Shown here piece after piece: positions 15,545 through 21,788 of a DNA stretch of 21,788 nucleotides; the first letter of the stretch is position 1; the number at the start of each line of letters is the position of its first letter. The notes beneath the pieces were generated by a model. It saw only the letters and a list, made by a program, of their open reading frames with translations. It did not search any database and was not told where the DNA came from. Position numbers and translations under genes: made by a program. This DNA comes from CAIRNS01 sp049508565 (GTDB lineage Bacteria > Elusimicrobiota > Endomicrobiia > Endomicrobiales > CAIRNS01): assembly GCA_049508565.1 (NCBI GenBank), contig JBELAT010000014.1, positions 1-21,788 on the forward strand. Direction: 5' to 3'.

Positions 15545-16063
15545 TTATTTTGCCAAGACAACAACGCCGGTATATACCTTTGATTCGCTGCCGGTAACTT
15601 CGATCTGATAGACGTACGCTCCCGGCAATGCGATTGAGCCGCTATACGTTGTTCCATCCCATATGAGAGAATCATACACGACGCCAGCTTTCATCTCGCC
15701 AATTGCCGCTCCGTGTAAATTGTAAATTTTGCCCGAAGGATTTGCATCCTGCGGATTTTCAAATTGAAACTGCACATAATCATTACGATTATCTCCGTTA
15801 GGAGTAAATATCTGCGGATAGACACTCGTCAGGGTAAACGTTGTCGCCGGTGCCTTTTTGCTTAATGATCTATCCAGGCGATTGCAGTAAATTGAACCAG
15901 GTTTTGTATCCATGGGATTATTCGCCATTGTCGTTGAATGCGCGTCATCGTTTACTGCCTGAATGTCAGCGCGCGCAAAACAATAACTCAGGCACATTAT
16001 GAGCCCTGCCAGAACGGCAACTCCCGTCGGTACTAAAAGAAACTGTTTTAACGATACCCTCAT
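15545..16063 (-). CDS. Miniature secreted protein consisting of a CHU_C-like C-terminal domain
   Basis: The 172-residue protein has a signal peptide ending near CFARA (about residue 32), a polar linker of about 45 residues, and then only a 94-residue C-terminal domain. That domain begins VYPQIFTPNGDNRND, contains SLIWDGTTYSG and PGAYVYQIEV, and ends VVVLAK. The layout matches the gliding-motility/type IX type-B sorting domain or a FlgD-like Ig fold. About 73% of its residues (69 of 94 by hand count) equal those of the domain on the 627-residue protein directly upstream, so it arose by duplication. The ATG at 16061-16063 has GAGGAG five bases upstream; a longer frame to 16135 would overlap the upstream gene. 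It has no separate passenger. Confidence 0.8.
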   Translation of the reverse strand: MRVSLKQFLLVPTGVAVLAGLIMCLSYCFARADIQAVNDDAHSTTMANNPMDTKPGSIYCNRLDRSLSKKAPATTFTLTSVYPQIFTPNGDNRNDYVQFQFENPQDANPSGKIYNLHGAAIGEMKAGVVYDSLIWDGTTYSGSIALPGAYVYQIEVTGSESKVYTGVVVLAK

Positions 16064-16085
16064 ATACGCTCCTCTGTGACTTTTT

Positions 16086-16107
16086 ATGGTATGAACGAGC
16101 ATACCAT
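16086..16107 (-). terminator. Intergenic hairpin after the fibronectin-III gene
   Basis: Perfect 8-base arms atggtatg and cataccat flank a 6-base loop, three bases past the TAA stop of the fibronectin-III gene. No U-run follows on the minus strand (A-rich instead), so it is more likely an mRNA-processing or stabilising stem than a full terminator. It would set different levels for the two CTD proteins. Confidence 0.35.
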
Positions 16108-16109
16108 GA

Positions 16110-17993
16110 TTATTTTGCAAGGACAACAACACCATTAATTATCTTTGATTCACTCCCCGTAACCTCGATTTGATAAATATATGCTCCCGGCGCGGCGATC
16201 TTGCCGCTGAGGGTTGTGCCATCCCACATGAGGGAATTGGCATTCATGCCATTTTTAAGTTCACCCACCATTGCTCCGTGTAAATCGAATACTTTACCCG
16301 AAAGGTTTGCACCTTGAGGATTTTCGAACTGGAATTCAACATGGTCGTTACGATGATCGCCGTTGGGAGTAAATATCTGTGGATACACTTTTGTTAGTGC
16401 GAAATTAGGCGCTGTTATTGACTGTTTTATCATATATTGTCCCAGACGGGCTGTGTAACTGGTAATGGTACTGCCTTCCTGAGCAGAACTCATTTTAATC
16501 CACTCAACACCGTTATACCAGAAATAAGAAATATTGTTAATATTCAAACCCGCGGTGTGGTTAATCGCACGCGGAGTTTCACTGTTATTTGACGAATTGA
16601 AGAAATAAATCATTTTCGCCTGACTCAAGGGGAAATGGAACGTGTTTAACGTCTGGTTAGTTTGAGAGTCCTGGGCGGTTATGTCATATACACAGATCGC
16701 ACCGGGAGCCGGCATCTCATTTTTAGTTGCCACATTAATGTTAATATCGTTTGCATATTGCTGACCTTTATAGAGAATGGAATTGACTGAATAGGGCATG
16801 GATATGATAGCCGATTTATCATCAGCTACAGCCAGCACATTAAACGAGGTATCGACTAACATGGAATCACTGCTTTCAACATTAGAAGTGGTGAATGCCC
16901 GGACCTTGTAATATAATGTAGTTTCAAGTGGCGTCATATCGGTCCAGGTAAGCGCCTGGTTCGTAGCCACCGTAGCTACTTGTGTCCATCCTTCTACTTC
17001 ATTACCAGAACAATATACCTTATATCCTTCCAGGTTGACACACGGAGTGCTGTTAACATCAAGAACCACTGGGCTCCATGTGATTGTTCGAGACGTGTTA
17101 GTCATATTTAAGCGTACACCCGATGGCATTTTTGGAATAGCAGGATTAAAGGGAATAATAACCTGCGGCAGCATAGCACAGACCGCAACCACGGTGCCTG
17201 TACTACTCACCAGAGAGTCAGGCGGCCTATCAACGGCCTGGAGCATATAATAATATGTTGTTTGCGCGATAACGGAACGGTCTATATATGAAGGTAGAGT
17301 TGTCGTAGCAATTACGATCGGCACGGTGTTAATCTGGTTACGTAAAATCTCATAATAGTTGAAGTCGAGATAGCCCGTTTTATTGGACATATCATCCCAT
17401 GCCAGTGAAATAGCGATCGTAGATACTTTTACTGCGTGCAGTCCGGTAGGAGCAATTGGGCGTATAGCAGTGGCCGCGGCACATGCCTGTAAGCCAAACA
17501 TCTTCGTATCATATCCAGAAACATTCTTTGCTTGATCAATTGACCGAATACCGAAATAATACGTCACGCCGTCCTGCAGAGACGCAATCGAGTTACTTTC
17601 TGTTAAGCCGGGGTTTTGTATCATAAATGCAGGAATATCAAGACCAACAAGGGTGTTGGGATTTGTCCACCATGCGGTCGTGTTTCCCGACAAAGACGCA
17701 ACGCTAAACGTCGCATATTTGACGATATATTCATTAACCTTGCCACCGGTACCATCGTAGTTCTGTTCAGGTGATGTCCATATTAAGTTAATCGTTCCTT
17801 CAAGTGGTCCGGACGTGGCGGTGAGATTTGTTATAGGAACAGGCGGCGAATTATCTATCGTCACGGACAGTCCAATAGAACCCGACAAGCTGCCTGCATA
17901 GGCAGTAGTCGGCCGAACCGTCATAATAAGCATGAAGCTTAGTATGAGGCCGGGGACCATCGTGATGATGCGATTAATTCGACCTTTTTTCAT
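16110..17993 (-). CDS. Secreted fibronectin type III protein with CHU_C-like C-terminal domain
   Basis: The 627-residue protein has a signal peptide ending near TAYA (about residue 33). I see about three fibronectin-III-like beta domains (roughly 50-175, 183-275 and 287-385), with strand patterns such as TYYFGIRSIDQAKN, TYYYMLQAVD and LYYKVRAFTTSNVESSD. A beta-rich region of unclear type follows (about 390-530). The last 94 residues (534-627) are the sorting-type domain starting VYPQIFTPNGD and ending VVVLAK. It is probably a surface or extracellular adhesin exported and anchored through this domain. The gene starts nine bases after the upstream Ig-like gene, whose GAGGAG end codons serve as the ribosome binding site. 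Ligand and final location are unknown. Confidence 0.8.
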   Translation of the reverse strand: MKKGRINRIITMVPGLILSFMLIMTVRPTTAYAGSLSGSIGLSVTIDNSPPVPITNLTATSGPLEGTINLIWTSPEQNYDGTGGKVNEYIVKYATFSVASLSGNTTAWWTNPNTLVGLDIPAFMIQNPGLTESNSIASLQDGVTYYFGIRSIDQAKNVSGYDTKMFGLQACAAATAIRPIAPTGLHAVKVSTIAISLAWDDMSNKTGYLDFNYYEILRNQINTVPIVIATTTLPSYIDRSVIAQTTYYYMLQAVDRPPDSLVSSTGTVVAVCAMLPQVIIPFNPAIPKMPSGVRLNMTNTSRTITWSPVVLDVNSTPCVNLEGYKVYCSGNEVEGWTQVATVATNQALTWTDMTPLETTLYYKVRAFTTSNVESSDSMLVDTSFNVLAVADDKSAIISMPYSVNSILYKGQQYANDININVATKNEMPAPGAICVYDITAQDSQTNQTLNTFHFPLSQAKMIYFFNSSNNSETPRAINHTAGLNINNISYFWYNGVEWIKMSSAQEGSTITSYTARLGQYMIKQSITAPNFALTKVYPQIFTPNGDHRNDHVEFQFENPQGANLSGKVFDLHGAMVGELKNGMNANSLMWDGTTLSGKIAAPGAYIYQIEVTGSESKIINGVVVLAK

Positions 17994-18002
17994 ATGCTCA
18001 TT

Positions 18003-18926
18003 TTACTCCTCGGTTGTTATATATACCCGAGCGTACACTTTTCCGCTGACATCCTGACCTTCGCCTTCAAGAACCAAAATTGCCTGGTACTTTTTGCCTT
18101 TATACAATGGCTTATCTGGAATCTGCAGATATGCCTTGACCCGCTTAATAGATTCCGGCGGAACGGAAACTTCTTTATCCTTAAACGTAATGAATCGTGC
18201 ATCAGGCAAATCATCATAGCCTTCCTTGACAAATGTCTGAGCTTCATTAGATGTCATCGGATAAATTTTAAACTGCATCTTGTCAGAGTTCGGATTTACC
18301 ACCTTGATCGGACCGCCTGAAACTTCGTCAAGGTCATACTTTTTTCCCACCTTAATCTGCTTAACAAAGATCTCATACGGAAGAAGGTTGAAATCCAGAT
18401 TAGATTTAATGATATCCGGTTTTTTTCTTCCTTCCAGTATCGCCAGCGTATTAGCACTAATGATAGTAATGAGAAATTTGCTCATGACACCGATGTTGAT
18501 GTTTGACAGACCAGAAACCGTTTTTGCCCACACATAAAACTGATACTGTTTTCCCAGGTACTTTTTATCTTTGGGAATAGTAATAACAATATCCGTCTCA
18601 GCATCGTTATTCGGTTCAACGCGTGGGAAATAGGTTTTTTCCAGTTTCACCCATGAAGGATCCGGAAGAGGCTCATACCCTTTCACCAGATCATGGTCAC
18701 CGGGATTATTAATCTTTAACTCCATCACCATTTCCACTGGTTTTTCGCTCTTATTGGTGACACGCAACGGCATATTGAGCGAATCACGCATACTAAATGA
18801 CTGTCCATACCTGACATTGTCAAGATGAACCTCACCCAGCCGCGTTGAAATACTCGCTGCAGGCAATAGCGAAGCGCACATTGATAGAACTAATGAAATT
18901 ACTATTAATCTTTTAATGATAATCAC
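18003..18926 (-). CDS. Secreted two-domain Ig-like protein of unknown function
   Basis: I do not recognise a named family. The protein of about 307 residues has a signal peptide ending near SLLPAA. Two similar beta-sandwich halves follow, each with the order: contact with 'variation on VTNKSEKPVEM / VVNPNSDKMQF', a P-x-P or LPDA turn, then a proline-lysine strand pair (IPKDKKYLGKQYQFYVWAKT and QIPDKPLYKGKKYQAILVLE). Such repeats occur in proteins that bind or chaperone surface subunits, and the neighbours upstream are candidate subunits. The start is unclear: GTG at 18924-18926 has AAAAGG 11 bases upstream, while AGAGGTGA is ideally placed for an ATT codon at 18915-18917. It begins 15 bases after the preceding paralogue gene. 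Confidence 0.7.
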   Translation of the reverse strand: MIIIKRLIVISLVLSMCASLLPAASISTRLGEVHLDNVRYGQSFSMRDSLNMPLRVTNKSEKPVEMVMELKINNPGDHDLVKGYEPLPDPSWVKLEKTYFPRVEPNNDAETDIVITIPKDKKYLGKQYQFYVWAKTVSGLSNINIGVMSKFLITIISANTLAILEGRKKPDIIKSNLDFNLLPYEIFVKQIKVGKKYDLDEVSGGPIKVVNPNSDKMQFKIYPMTSNEAQTFVKEGYDDLPDARFITFKDKEVSVPPESIKRVKAYLQIPDKPLYKGKKYQAILVLEGEGQDVSGKVYARVYITTEE

Positions 18927-18941
18927 CTCTTATGAAACCTT

Positions 18942-19437
18942 TTAGTATGCCGACACTGTTACGGTCATCCATTGCTGCGTGGTCAACACTGTTGCACTGG
19001 GTGCAACGAACTTAAACCAGAGCGTGCGGACCGCTGATGCTGTGCAGTTAAATCCTTGTACATTTACTGACTCTGAAGGATTGCCGTACACGGCTGAGGC
19101 CGCATTAATTACCGTAGTCGAACACACCACATCGTTACCGTCAACAAATGATCCTGAAGCCGCCGGTGTTTCTGAGGTAAACAGCGCAAGCAACTTAAAC
19201 TGTTCGGCTCCCGGATTACCCGTGCCGTTTAACACTGACCAACCCGCGGGTGCCGCTGTCAATTCCAGATTGTAACTTTCCGTCGTAGAGCCGGTATTGG
19301 TAACGGTACAGCCTGCAGTACTTACTACCGCATTACCCGCTCCGGCGGCAACGCTGGGAAACGTCAGTGGAGATCCGCTGACAACCACGGTTTTGGCAAC
19401 CGTTACTGTCACACTCATTGCGCAGATGTCGGCATAC
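18942..19437. repeat. Direct repeat unit A (mature region of paralogue 1)
   Basis: This stretch repeats at 19614-20109, offset 672 bases. I count roughly 24 differences in about 490 bases, nearly all silent. Similarity stops sharply where the signal peptide begins. Confidence 0.85.
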
Positions 19438-19499
19438 GCCTTCGCTCCGACAGACCCGATTAGTACAACAGCTGCCACACATGCCAAAATGTTTTTCAT
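18942..19499 (-). CDS. Small secreted four-cysteine beta protein, paralogue 1
   Basis: No named family is recognised. The 185-residue protein has a clear signal peptide (MKN start, cleavage after AYA at 23). The 162-residue mature part is rich in Val, Thr and Ala with alternating beta pattern. Cys26, Cys64, Cys126 and Cys152 are conserved in the other full paralogues and could form two disulfides. Shared blocks are SGSPLTF, CTVTNTGSTTESYNL, PAGWSVLN, LLALFTS, TLWF and the end TVTVSAY. This looks like a structural surface or filament subunit. AAGGAG lies before the ATG. It is 95% identical in DNA to paralogue 2 through the mature part. A 16-codon reading frame lies just upstream. Confidence 0.85.
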   Translation of the reverse strand: MKNILACVAAVVLIGSVGAKAYADICAMSVTVTVAKTVVVSGSPLTFPSVAAGAGNAVVSTAGCTVTNTGSTTESYNLELTAAPAGWSVLNGTGNPGAEQFKLLALFTSETPAASGSFVDGNDVVCSTTVINAASAVYGNPSESVNVQGFNCTASAVRTLWFKFVAPSATVLTTQQWMTVTVSAY

Positions 19500-19509
19500 A
19501 TAAGACTCC

Positions 19510-19560
19510 TTAACGAGAATTTGTGTAACGAGACTTTGTTTGTCGCACTTCTTTTTGCAT
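19510..19560 (-). CDS. Candidate 16-residue leader peptide before paralogue 1
   Basis: ATG at 19558-19560 is preceded by AGAAAGGAG at good spacing and opens 16 codons reading MQKEVRQTKSRYTNSR. The TAA stop forms the start of the AAGGAG site of paralogue 1, ten bases before that gene's ATG. The peptide is basic and lacks hydrophobic residues. Its size equals a similar frame before paralogue 3. It may couple or tune translation of the downstream gene. It may also be chance, as short frames are common. Confidence 0.35.
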   Translation of the reverse strand: MQKEVRQTKSRYTNSR

Positions 19561-19613
19561 GCTCACTCTCCTTTCTGGATATGATCGATTTATGCAACCA
19601 ATCATTGCTCATG

Positions 19614-20109
19614 TTAGTATGCCGACACCGTCACGGTCATCCATTGCTGCGTGGTCAACACTGTTGCACTGGGTGCCATAAACTTAAACCAGAGCGTGCG
19701 GACCGCTGATGCTGTGCAGTTAAATCCCTGGACATTTACTGACTCTGAAGGATTGCCGTACACGGCTGAGGCAGCATTAATTACCGTAGTCGAACACACC
19801 ACATCGTTACCGTCAACAAATGATCCTGAAGCCGCCGGTGTTTCTGAGGTAAACAGCGCAAGCAACTTAAACTGTTCAGCTCCCGGATTACCCGTGCCGT
19901 TTAACACTGACCAACCCGCGGGTGCCGCTGTCAATTCTAGATTGTAACTTTCCGTCGTAGAACCGGTATTGGTAACGGTACAGCCTGCCGTACTTACTAC
20001 GGCGTTACCCGCTCCGGCTGCCACGCCGGGAAACGTCAGCGGTGAACCGCTGACAACCACGGTTTTTGCAACTGTTACCGTAACACTCATTGCGCAGATG
20101 TCGGCATAC
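19614..20109. repeat. Direct repeat unit B (mature region of paralogue 2)
   Basis: This is the second copy of the unit at 18942-19437, at about 95% identity by hand count. It marks a recent tandem duplication or gene conversion. Confidence 0.85.
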
Positions 20110-20171
20110 ACCGTCGTTCCCACTGAGCCTACCAGCATCACTGTTAACAGTCCAGCAAGTAAATACTTCAT
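19614..20171 (-). CDS. Small secreted four-cysteine beta protein, paralogue 2
   Basis: The 185-residue protein from the ATG at 20169-20171 has a signal peptide (MKYLLAG start, cleavage after VYA) and a mature part differing from paralogue 1 at only two residues (Gly for Ser in LTFPGV, and Met for Val in WFKFMAP). The signal peptides are much less alike. AAAGGAG precedes this ATG. The frame also stays open upstream to an ATG at 20223-20225 with its own AGGTGA, which would add an 18-residue Lys-rich leader. I prefer the shorter form because it gives a normal signal peptide. Its role is probably the same as paralogue 1. Confidence 0.85.
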   Translation of the reverse strand: MKYLLAGLLTVMLVGSVGTTVYADICAMSVTVTVAKTVVVSGSPLTFPGVAAGAGNAVVSTAGCTVTNTGSTTESYNLELTAAPAGWSVLNGTGNPGAEQFKLLALFTSETPAASGSFVDGNDVVCSTTVINAASAVYGNPSESVNVQGFNCTASAVRTLWFKFMAPSATVLTTQQWMTVTVSAY

Positions 20172-20245
20172 GGTATTCTCCTTTCGATTCTTTGTCTTTT
20201 TTTCTTTTTTATCGTTTTTAATCATGGCACTCACCTATCTTTCGT

Positions 20246-20845
20246 TTAATGTATTTTATTTGCATTTTGTTTTAATTGTTTCATGTGACCACCGATAATA
20301 TTTTTAATATGATCCAAGAACCAGCACGACCTCGTTTGAGATGTTGCTCCTTTTTGAGCGCATGTTGTGCCCTCATTAAAATGTATCAAAGGATCGCGAC
20401 TGTCGTTGTTAATAGTCATTTTGCACACCGGCAACGCTTCCTGTTTTTTTCTTTTTAAGTAATGTTGTAACCGATCATTTAAATAGTGTTCGCTACACTG
20501 TGGTACATTTGCATACGCTTTTTGAAATGGTCTCTTCAATTGTATACTGTAACTACTATTACCTTTACTCTCAATAAAGCTCATTCGCGTCATTTTCAAA
20601 GAATTCTGCATAAAAGCTTTACTTTCTCTACTTCGAGAAATGCGTTCTGTCGTGCCCTGTCTTGCGCATTGAGCGGGACAGTTTGTTCGTTGTGCAAATA
20701 TTACACCTAGTACTGTTGCCCCTAATGGCATCGTGTCAGTGGCCTTATAATCGGCACATATCTTTAAATCTGTTACATCTTCTGGCTGCATGTTTGTTCC
20801 TAACACATCCTTCGTGGGATCATTTTCGCTGGTTTCACTGTTCAA
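20246..20845 (-). CDS. Possible hypothetical protein between paralogues 3 and 2
   Basis: A 199-codon open frame fills most of the 746-base gap between paralogues 3 and 2. The best start is TTG at 20843-20845, seven bases after GGAGGT; a GTG at 20852-20854 overlaps that site. The predicted protein is polar and basic, has no signal peptide or membrane segment, and matches no family I know. Its composition (many Ser, Lys, Gln, Asn and scattered Cys) differs from its neighbours. It could be a real lineage-specific protein, a decayed gene, or an open frame across a long untranslated leader. I cannot decide by eye. Confidence 0.35.
   Translation of the reverse strand: MNSETSENDPTKDVLGTNMQPEDVTDLKICADYKATDTMPLGATVLGVIFAQRTNCPAQCARQGTTERISRSRESKAFMQNSLKMTRMSFIESKGNSSYSIQLKRPFQKAYANVPQCSEHYLNDRLQHYLKRKKQEALPVCKMTINNDSRDPLIHFNEGTTCAQKGATSQTRSCWFLDHIKNIIGGHMKQLKQNANKIH
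20546..20574 (-). promoter_or_regulatory. Weak sigma-70-like promoter candidate
   Basis: On the minus strand TTGAGA (20569-20574) and TACAGT (20546-20551) are separated by 17 bases. It would start transcription about 370 bases before paralogue 2. The -10 box matches consensus at only four of six positions, and the A/T-rich setting makes chance likely. Confidence 0.2.
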
Positions 20846-20917
20846 TGTCCTCACCTCCCATGCTCATGTGATTACCATAAAATACCACGATTCGCTCCCC
20901 GTAAACGACTGTGCCAT

Positions 20918-21505
20918 TTAGTATGCTGATACAGTCACCGTCAACCATTGCTGAGTGGTTAACACCGTCGACAGTGGCGCAACAAACTCAAACCACAACG
21001 TGCGTGCCGCTGTCGCCGAACAGCTGTATCCCTGCAAACTCGCCGGTTCAGTGGCGACGCCATACACTGTTGAACTTGCGTTGATTGTTCCAGTAGAACA
21101 CACAATGTCGGTCGCATCGAGAAATGCCGTCGATGACGGTCCCGTTGCAGAGGTAAACAATGCCAGTAGCTTAATTTGTTCACTTCCTGTCGGTCCTGTG
21201 GCATTTAAGACCGACCACCCTGCCGGTACTGCCGTCAACTGCAGGTTGTAACTCTCTGTTGTCGATCCCGTGTTGGTTACCGTACACCCGCCGGAGCTTA
21301 CTGCAGAGTTTCCTCCCCCGGCCGCCACGCTTCCAAACGTCAGCGGTGAACCGCTAATCGTCACTACTTTCGACACTGTTACGGTTACGGTCATCGCGCA
21401 CGTATCAGCGTACACTGTTGTTGGTATTGACCCAACAAACAGAATCACTATTGCCGATGCAAAGACGAATGTCATGAGAGCCATCACCATTGGCTTACAT
21501 CTCAT
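20918..21505 (-). CDS. Small secreted four-cysteine beta protein, paralogue 3
   Basis: From the ATG at 21503-21505 the protein is 195 residues with a longer signal peptide (cleavage near TTVYA, about residue 36). The mature part shares with paralogues 1 and 2 the four cysteines and the blocks SGSPLTF, CTVTNTGSTTESYNL, PAGWSVLN, LLALFTS, TLWF and the end TVTVSAY, but differs at many other positions. It is thus an older duplicate. GGGAGGTG lies six bases before the ATG; a GTG three codons earlier overlaps that site and is rejected. The start overlaps the stop of a 16-codon upstream frame. Confidence 0.85.
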   Translation of the reverse strand: MRCKPMVMALMTFVFASAIVILFVGSIPTTVYADTCAMTVTVTVSKVVTISGSPLTFGSVAAGGGNSAVSSGGCTVTNTGSTTESYNLQLTAVPAGWSVLNATGPTGSEQIKLLALFTSATGPSSTAFLDATDIVCSTGTINASSTVYGVATEPASLQGYSCSATAARTLWFEFVAPLSTVLTTQQWLTVTVSAY

Positions 21506-21552
21506 GATAGACACCTCCCGCGCTTATTGATGACCGTGAGTACATTGATCAT
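21502..21552 (-). CDS. Candidate 16-residue leader peptide before paralogue 3
   Basis: ATG at 21550-21552, behind AAGGA, opens 16 codons reading MINVLTVINKRGRCLS. Its TGA stop overlaps the ATG of paralogue 3 as ATGA, the classical arrangement for translational coupling. Length equals the frame before paralogue 1 (51 bases each), although the sequences differ. Confidence 0.35.
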   Translation of the reverse strand: MINVLTVINKRGRCLS

Positions 21553-21575
21553 TTTTTTCCTTATTCGCTCTCCCT

Positions 21576-21788
21576 CTAATATGCCGAAACCGTCACAGTT
21601 ATCCATTGCTGTGTGGTCAGCACGGTTGACAGCGGTGACATAAACTTAAACCATAACGAGCGTACCGATGTTGCTGTACAGTTGGTTCCCTGCACTGTCG
21701 CAGCTTCGACGGGATTGCCAAATACGTTGTTGCTCGCATTGACGGTGTTGGTAGAACACACGATGTCATTGCCGTCTATAAACGATCC
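21576..21788 (-). CDS. Small secreted beta protein, paralogue 4 (5' end outside window)
   Basis: The frame is open from the window edge to the TAG at 21576-21578 and gives the last 70 residues. It matches the C-terminal part of the other paralogues: GSFIDGNDIVCST, NPVEAATVQGTNC, SLWFKFMSPLSTVLTTQQW and the end TVTVSAY, with both C-terminal cysteines. The first visible codon is in phase, so no start can be chosen. It shows that the array extends beyond the window. Confidence 0.85.
   Translation of the reverse strand, partial: GSFIDGNDIVCSTNTVNASNNVFGNPVEAATVQGTNCTATSVRSLWFKFMSPLSTVLTTQQWITVTVSAY

Noticed and set aside
20860..20917. Translation resembling TGSES-W-Y-F on the minus strand after paralogue 3, similar to part of the sorting domain
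   Set aside because: The match is only about six residues, lies outside any open gene and lacks the rest of the domain, so chance is more likely than a domain remnant.
18979..21251. Equal-length 98-residue open frames antisense to paralogues 1, 2 and 3 (18979-19275, 19651-19947, 20955-21251)
   Set aside because: Their likeness follows from conservation of the sense-strand protein. They have no ribosome binding sites and no independent signs of coding.
1..21788. CRISPR arrays, tRNA or rRNA genes, insertion sequences
   Set aside because: I saw no regularly spaced short repeats, no tRNA-like cloverleaf, no transposase frame and no terminal inverted repeats with target duplications.

Overview
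Every gene I can support in this 21.8 kb window is on the minus strand, so transcription runs from high to low coordinates. The sequence looks like an uncultured Gram-negative bacterium. It has Sec-type signal peptides, a predicted outer-membrane barrel protein of the PorV/UPF0164 type, and surface proteins with a gliding/type IX-like C-terminal domain. The mix of a Firmicutes-like ackA-yceD-rpmF-plsX-fab order with these envelope genes resembles candidate phyla such as Omnitrophota or Elusimicrobiota. That placement is an inference and no rRNA gene is present to test it.

The left part (1-12160) is a compact metabolic operon. In transcription order it reads NAD-type isocitrate dehydrogenase, ndk, ackA, yceD/DUF177, rpmF, plsX, fabH, fabD, fabG, acpP, fabF, rnc, an acyl-CoA dehydrogenase, etfB and a 3'-truncated etfA. 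Most junctions are 1-48 bases apart and several genes overlap. The genes cover initiation and elongation of type II fatty acid synthesis, acyl-phosphate formation for phospholipids, and acetyl-phosphate/ATP chemistry. The cluster ends in a flavin electron-transfer module whose EtfA carries an N-terminal double [4Fe-4S] ferredoxin domain. No dehydratase (fabZ) or classical enoyl-ACP reductase gene is present in the visible part.

A looser stretch (about 12161-12910) separates the two halves. It holds a small orphan nucleotidyltransferase and several short inverted repeats.

The right part (12911-21788) is an envelope/secretion locus. In transcription order it has at least four paralogous small secreted Cys-containing beta-type proteins (the last cut by the window edge), a secreted two-domain Ig-like protein, and a large fibronectin-III protein with a CHU_C-like C-terminal domain. 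These are followed by a miniature protein made almost only of that C-terminal domain, a PorV-like outer membrane protein with a helical tail, and a secreted protein of ten TPR repeats. I read this as a surface-structure locus in which the small proteins are candidate subunits and the PorV-like and CTD proteins form a type IX-like export/anchoring pair. This reading is inference from context.

The most unusual points are the secreted paralogue array, with two copies about 95% identical in the mature region but divergent in the signal peptide, and the short Shine-Dalgarno-led reading frames before these paralogues. Also notable are the stand-alone CTD protein, the ferredoxin-EtfA module inside the fatty-acid operon, and repeated hairpins that place the ribosome binding site in the loop.
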